6,791 nucleotides of DNA from JBAXRT01 sp037131065 (GTDB taxonomy: Bacteria; Bacteroidota; Bacteroidia; Bacteroidales; FEN-979). The DNA lies in NCBI GenBank assembly GCA_037131065.1, contig JBAXRT010000148.1:1-6791 (forward strand), in the 5' to 3' direction. Below, in pieces: positions 5,629 to 6,791 of this stretch (position 1 is the stretch's first letter; each line of letters begins with the position of its first letter). The notes beneath the pieces are model-generated. The model saw nothing but the letters and a program-made list of their open reading frames with translations, was not told the origin of the DNA and ran no database searches. Both the position numbers and the translations under genes were made by a program.

Positions 5629-6791
5629 TCAGTTTTTCTTTTCCGGAAGGGTGAAGTAAAAAGTGCTTCCCCCTCCCTCTTCACTTTCCACCCGTAGCTC
5701 ACCGCCGTGTTTTTCAATAAAGTCCTTGCAGATGATCAGCCCCAGGCCTGTGCTGGGTTCCCCGTCAGTGCCCTTCCGCTCTGTTGGAATATCAAGTCGG
5801 AAAATGTCTTTCATCATCTGCATATTCATACCGATACCAGAATCTTTTATTGCCATCTCCACGGAATTGCCGGTTACCTGCTTTGCGGATAGAACTACCT
5901 GCCCCCCTTTCCCGGTAAACTTAATGGCATTGACGACCAGGTTGCGCAGAATAGATCTGATCATGAACTTGTCGGCAAAGACCCGGCAACCCTCAGGGAT
6001 TTCACTCCCTACCTGAATACCTTTTTTTTCTGACAGCTCCTTTCCCATCTGGATACACTCCTCGATGTATGGCACCAACAGCGATGATTCAGGTTCAAAC
6101 GGGGTTACCCCCCGCTGCATCCGCGACCAGTCAAGCAGGTTTTCGAGCAGATTGAAAAGGTTCGTGGCGGAATTCCGCATGTTGACGGCAATCTTCTGGG
6201 CCTGGTCCAACGGCAGGGAGGGAAGCTCCTCCGCCATTATCCTGGTTAATCCGAGAAAGGAATTGAAGGGATTGCGCAGATCGTGAGCAATAACTGAGAA
6301 GAATTTGTCCTTTTCAGCCATCAGTAAAAGAAGTTTCTCTTCACTTTCCCGTAGGGCCTTCTCCTTTTTTTCAATCTCGGACAGGTCGACGAGAATTACC
6401 TTGCAATGACTTTCATCTTCGCTCACAATGCCCGAAAGATGAGTAAGTAATGACATGTTTGCAACACCCTTTAAGGTCAATTCACAGGATTCAAGCGTTT
6501 TAAACTTAAAGACTTTTTCAAGGAAACTGTTATAAAGTGGCTTGGAATCCTCTGAAACGAAAAAGCCAAACTGAGAACCTTGTAAGAAATAGCGCTCCTT
6601 CCCGAGCATTTTTGCCACGAAGAGGTTGACCTCATGAATTTTGCCCAATTCTGAAAGGGTCATATACCCTACCGGTGCAAAATCAAACAGTTCAAGATAA
6701 TTCCGGGCGATCCTTTGCACAGAAGCTTTTGTTGTCTGAAGTTCCTGGTTCTGGAGTTCAAGTTCGATCTGGTGAACCTCCAGTTCGTGGA
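5629..6791 (-). CDS. PAS sensor histidine kinase, 5' end outside window
   Basis: The frame is open from the right edge to the TGA at 5629-5631, giving 386 visible residues. A GTG at 6720 could be taken as a start, but the 23 codons upstream continue the family helix HELEVHQIELE without a break, so the true start lies beyond the window. In visible numbering, a PAS domain spans about residues 24-137 (LFDFAP, GYMTL, FVSEDSKP) and a short helical linker runs to 160. The HisKA H-box is FFSVIAHDLRNP with phospho-acceptor H169. HATPase_c shows the N-box VNAIKFT (N287), G1 KDSGIGM (D316) and G2 STGLGL (348-350), and ends in GGGSTFYFTLPEKKN. There is no receiver and no membrane segment in the visible part. 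The gene lies 46 bases upstream of the CheB-CheR gene and probably heads the same operon or is internal to it. Its N-terminal module is paralogous to that of the hybrid kinase at 854-2938. Confidence 0.93.
   Translation of the reverse strand, partial: HELEVHQIELELQNQELQTTKASVQRIARNYLELFDFAPVGYMTLSELGKIHEVNLFVAKMLGKERYFLQGSQFGFFVSEDSKPLYNSFLEKVFKFKTLESCELTLKGVANMSLLTHLSGIVSEDESHCKVILVDLSEIEKKEKALRESEEKLLLLMAEKDKFFSVIAHDLRNPFNSFLGLTRIMAEELPSLPLDQAQKIAVNMRNSATNLFNLLENLLDWSRMQRGVTPFEPESSLLVPYIEECIQMGKELSEKKGIQVGSEIPEGCRVFADKFMIRSILRNLVVNAIKFTGKGGQVVLSAKQVTGNSVEMAIKDSGIGMNMQMMKDIFRLDIPTERKGTDGEPSTGLGLIICKDFIEKHGGELRVESEEGGGSTFYFTLPEKKN
6767..6786 (-). repeat. 20-base exact match shared by the two kinase genes (copy 2)
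   Basis: This is the second copy of the 20-mer at 2793-2812, lying close to the right edge and in the same reading frame relative to the ELEVHQI motif. It confirms that the kinase frame continues upstream of the apparent GTG start at 6720. Confidence 0.8.

Overview
The window reads as chromosomal DNA of a member of the Bacteroidota. The grounds are a promoter element of the TAnnTTTG type upstream of the left-hand gene, start codons without clear Shine-Dalgarno sequences, an M16 peptidase of a form I associate with that phylum, and several soluble PAS-type sensor kinases. This is inference from sequence style; no taxonomic marker gene is present.

All four recognisable genes lie on the minus strand, so the transcription order runs from the right edge to the left. 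(1) 6791-5629: a PAS sensor histidine kinase whose 5' end lies beyond the right edge. (2) 5582-2985: an 865-residue fusion of CheB methylesterase, CheR methyltransferase, PAS, coiled coil and PAS. (3) 2938-854: a hybrid histidine kinase with two PAS domains, a kinase core and a C-terminal receiver. (4) 739-1: a secreted or periplasmic M16 zinc metallopeptidase whose 3' end lies beyond the left edge.

Genes 1 to 3 are separated by gaps of only 46 bases and look like one signalling operon. The second gap holds a heptamer repeat (GGCAAYR) with a 9-bp hairpin, and this repeat also encodes the last residues and stop codon of the CheB-CheR gene. Gene 4 follows a 114-base gap that carries its own promoter-like element and a small perfect palindrome, so it is probably a separate transcription unit.

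The two kinases share a related N-terminal module, with the same HELEVHQIELE helix followed by the same type of PAS domain, which points to duplication or shared input. No chemoreceptor, CheA, CheW or CheY gene is visible. The likely picture is a stand-alone cytoplasmic signalling module in which CheB-CheR chemistry is coupled to PAS kinases. The output could pass through the receiver of gene 3 or through a regulator outside the window. The coiled coil of the CheB-CheR protein carries repeated Glu-Glu pairs that resemble chemoreceptor methylation sites, which suggests a testable self-methylation hypothesis.

No RNA genes, insertion sequences, CRISPR arrays or phage genes were seen, and no stretch longer than 300 bases lacks a gene.
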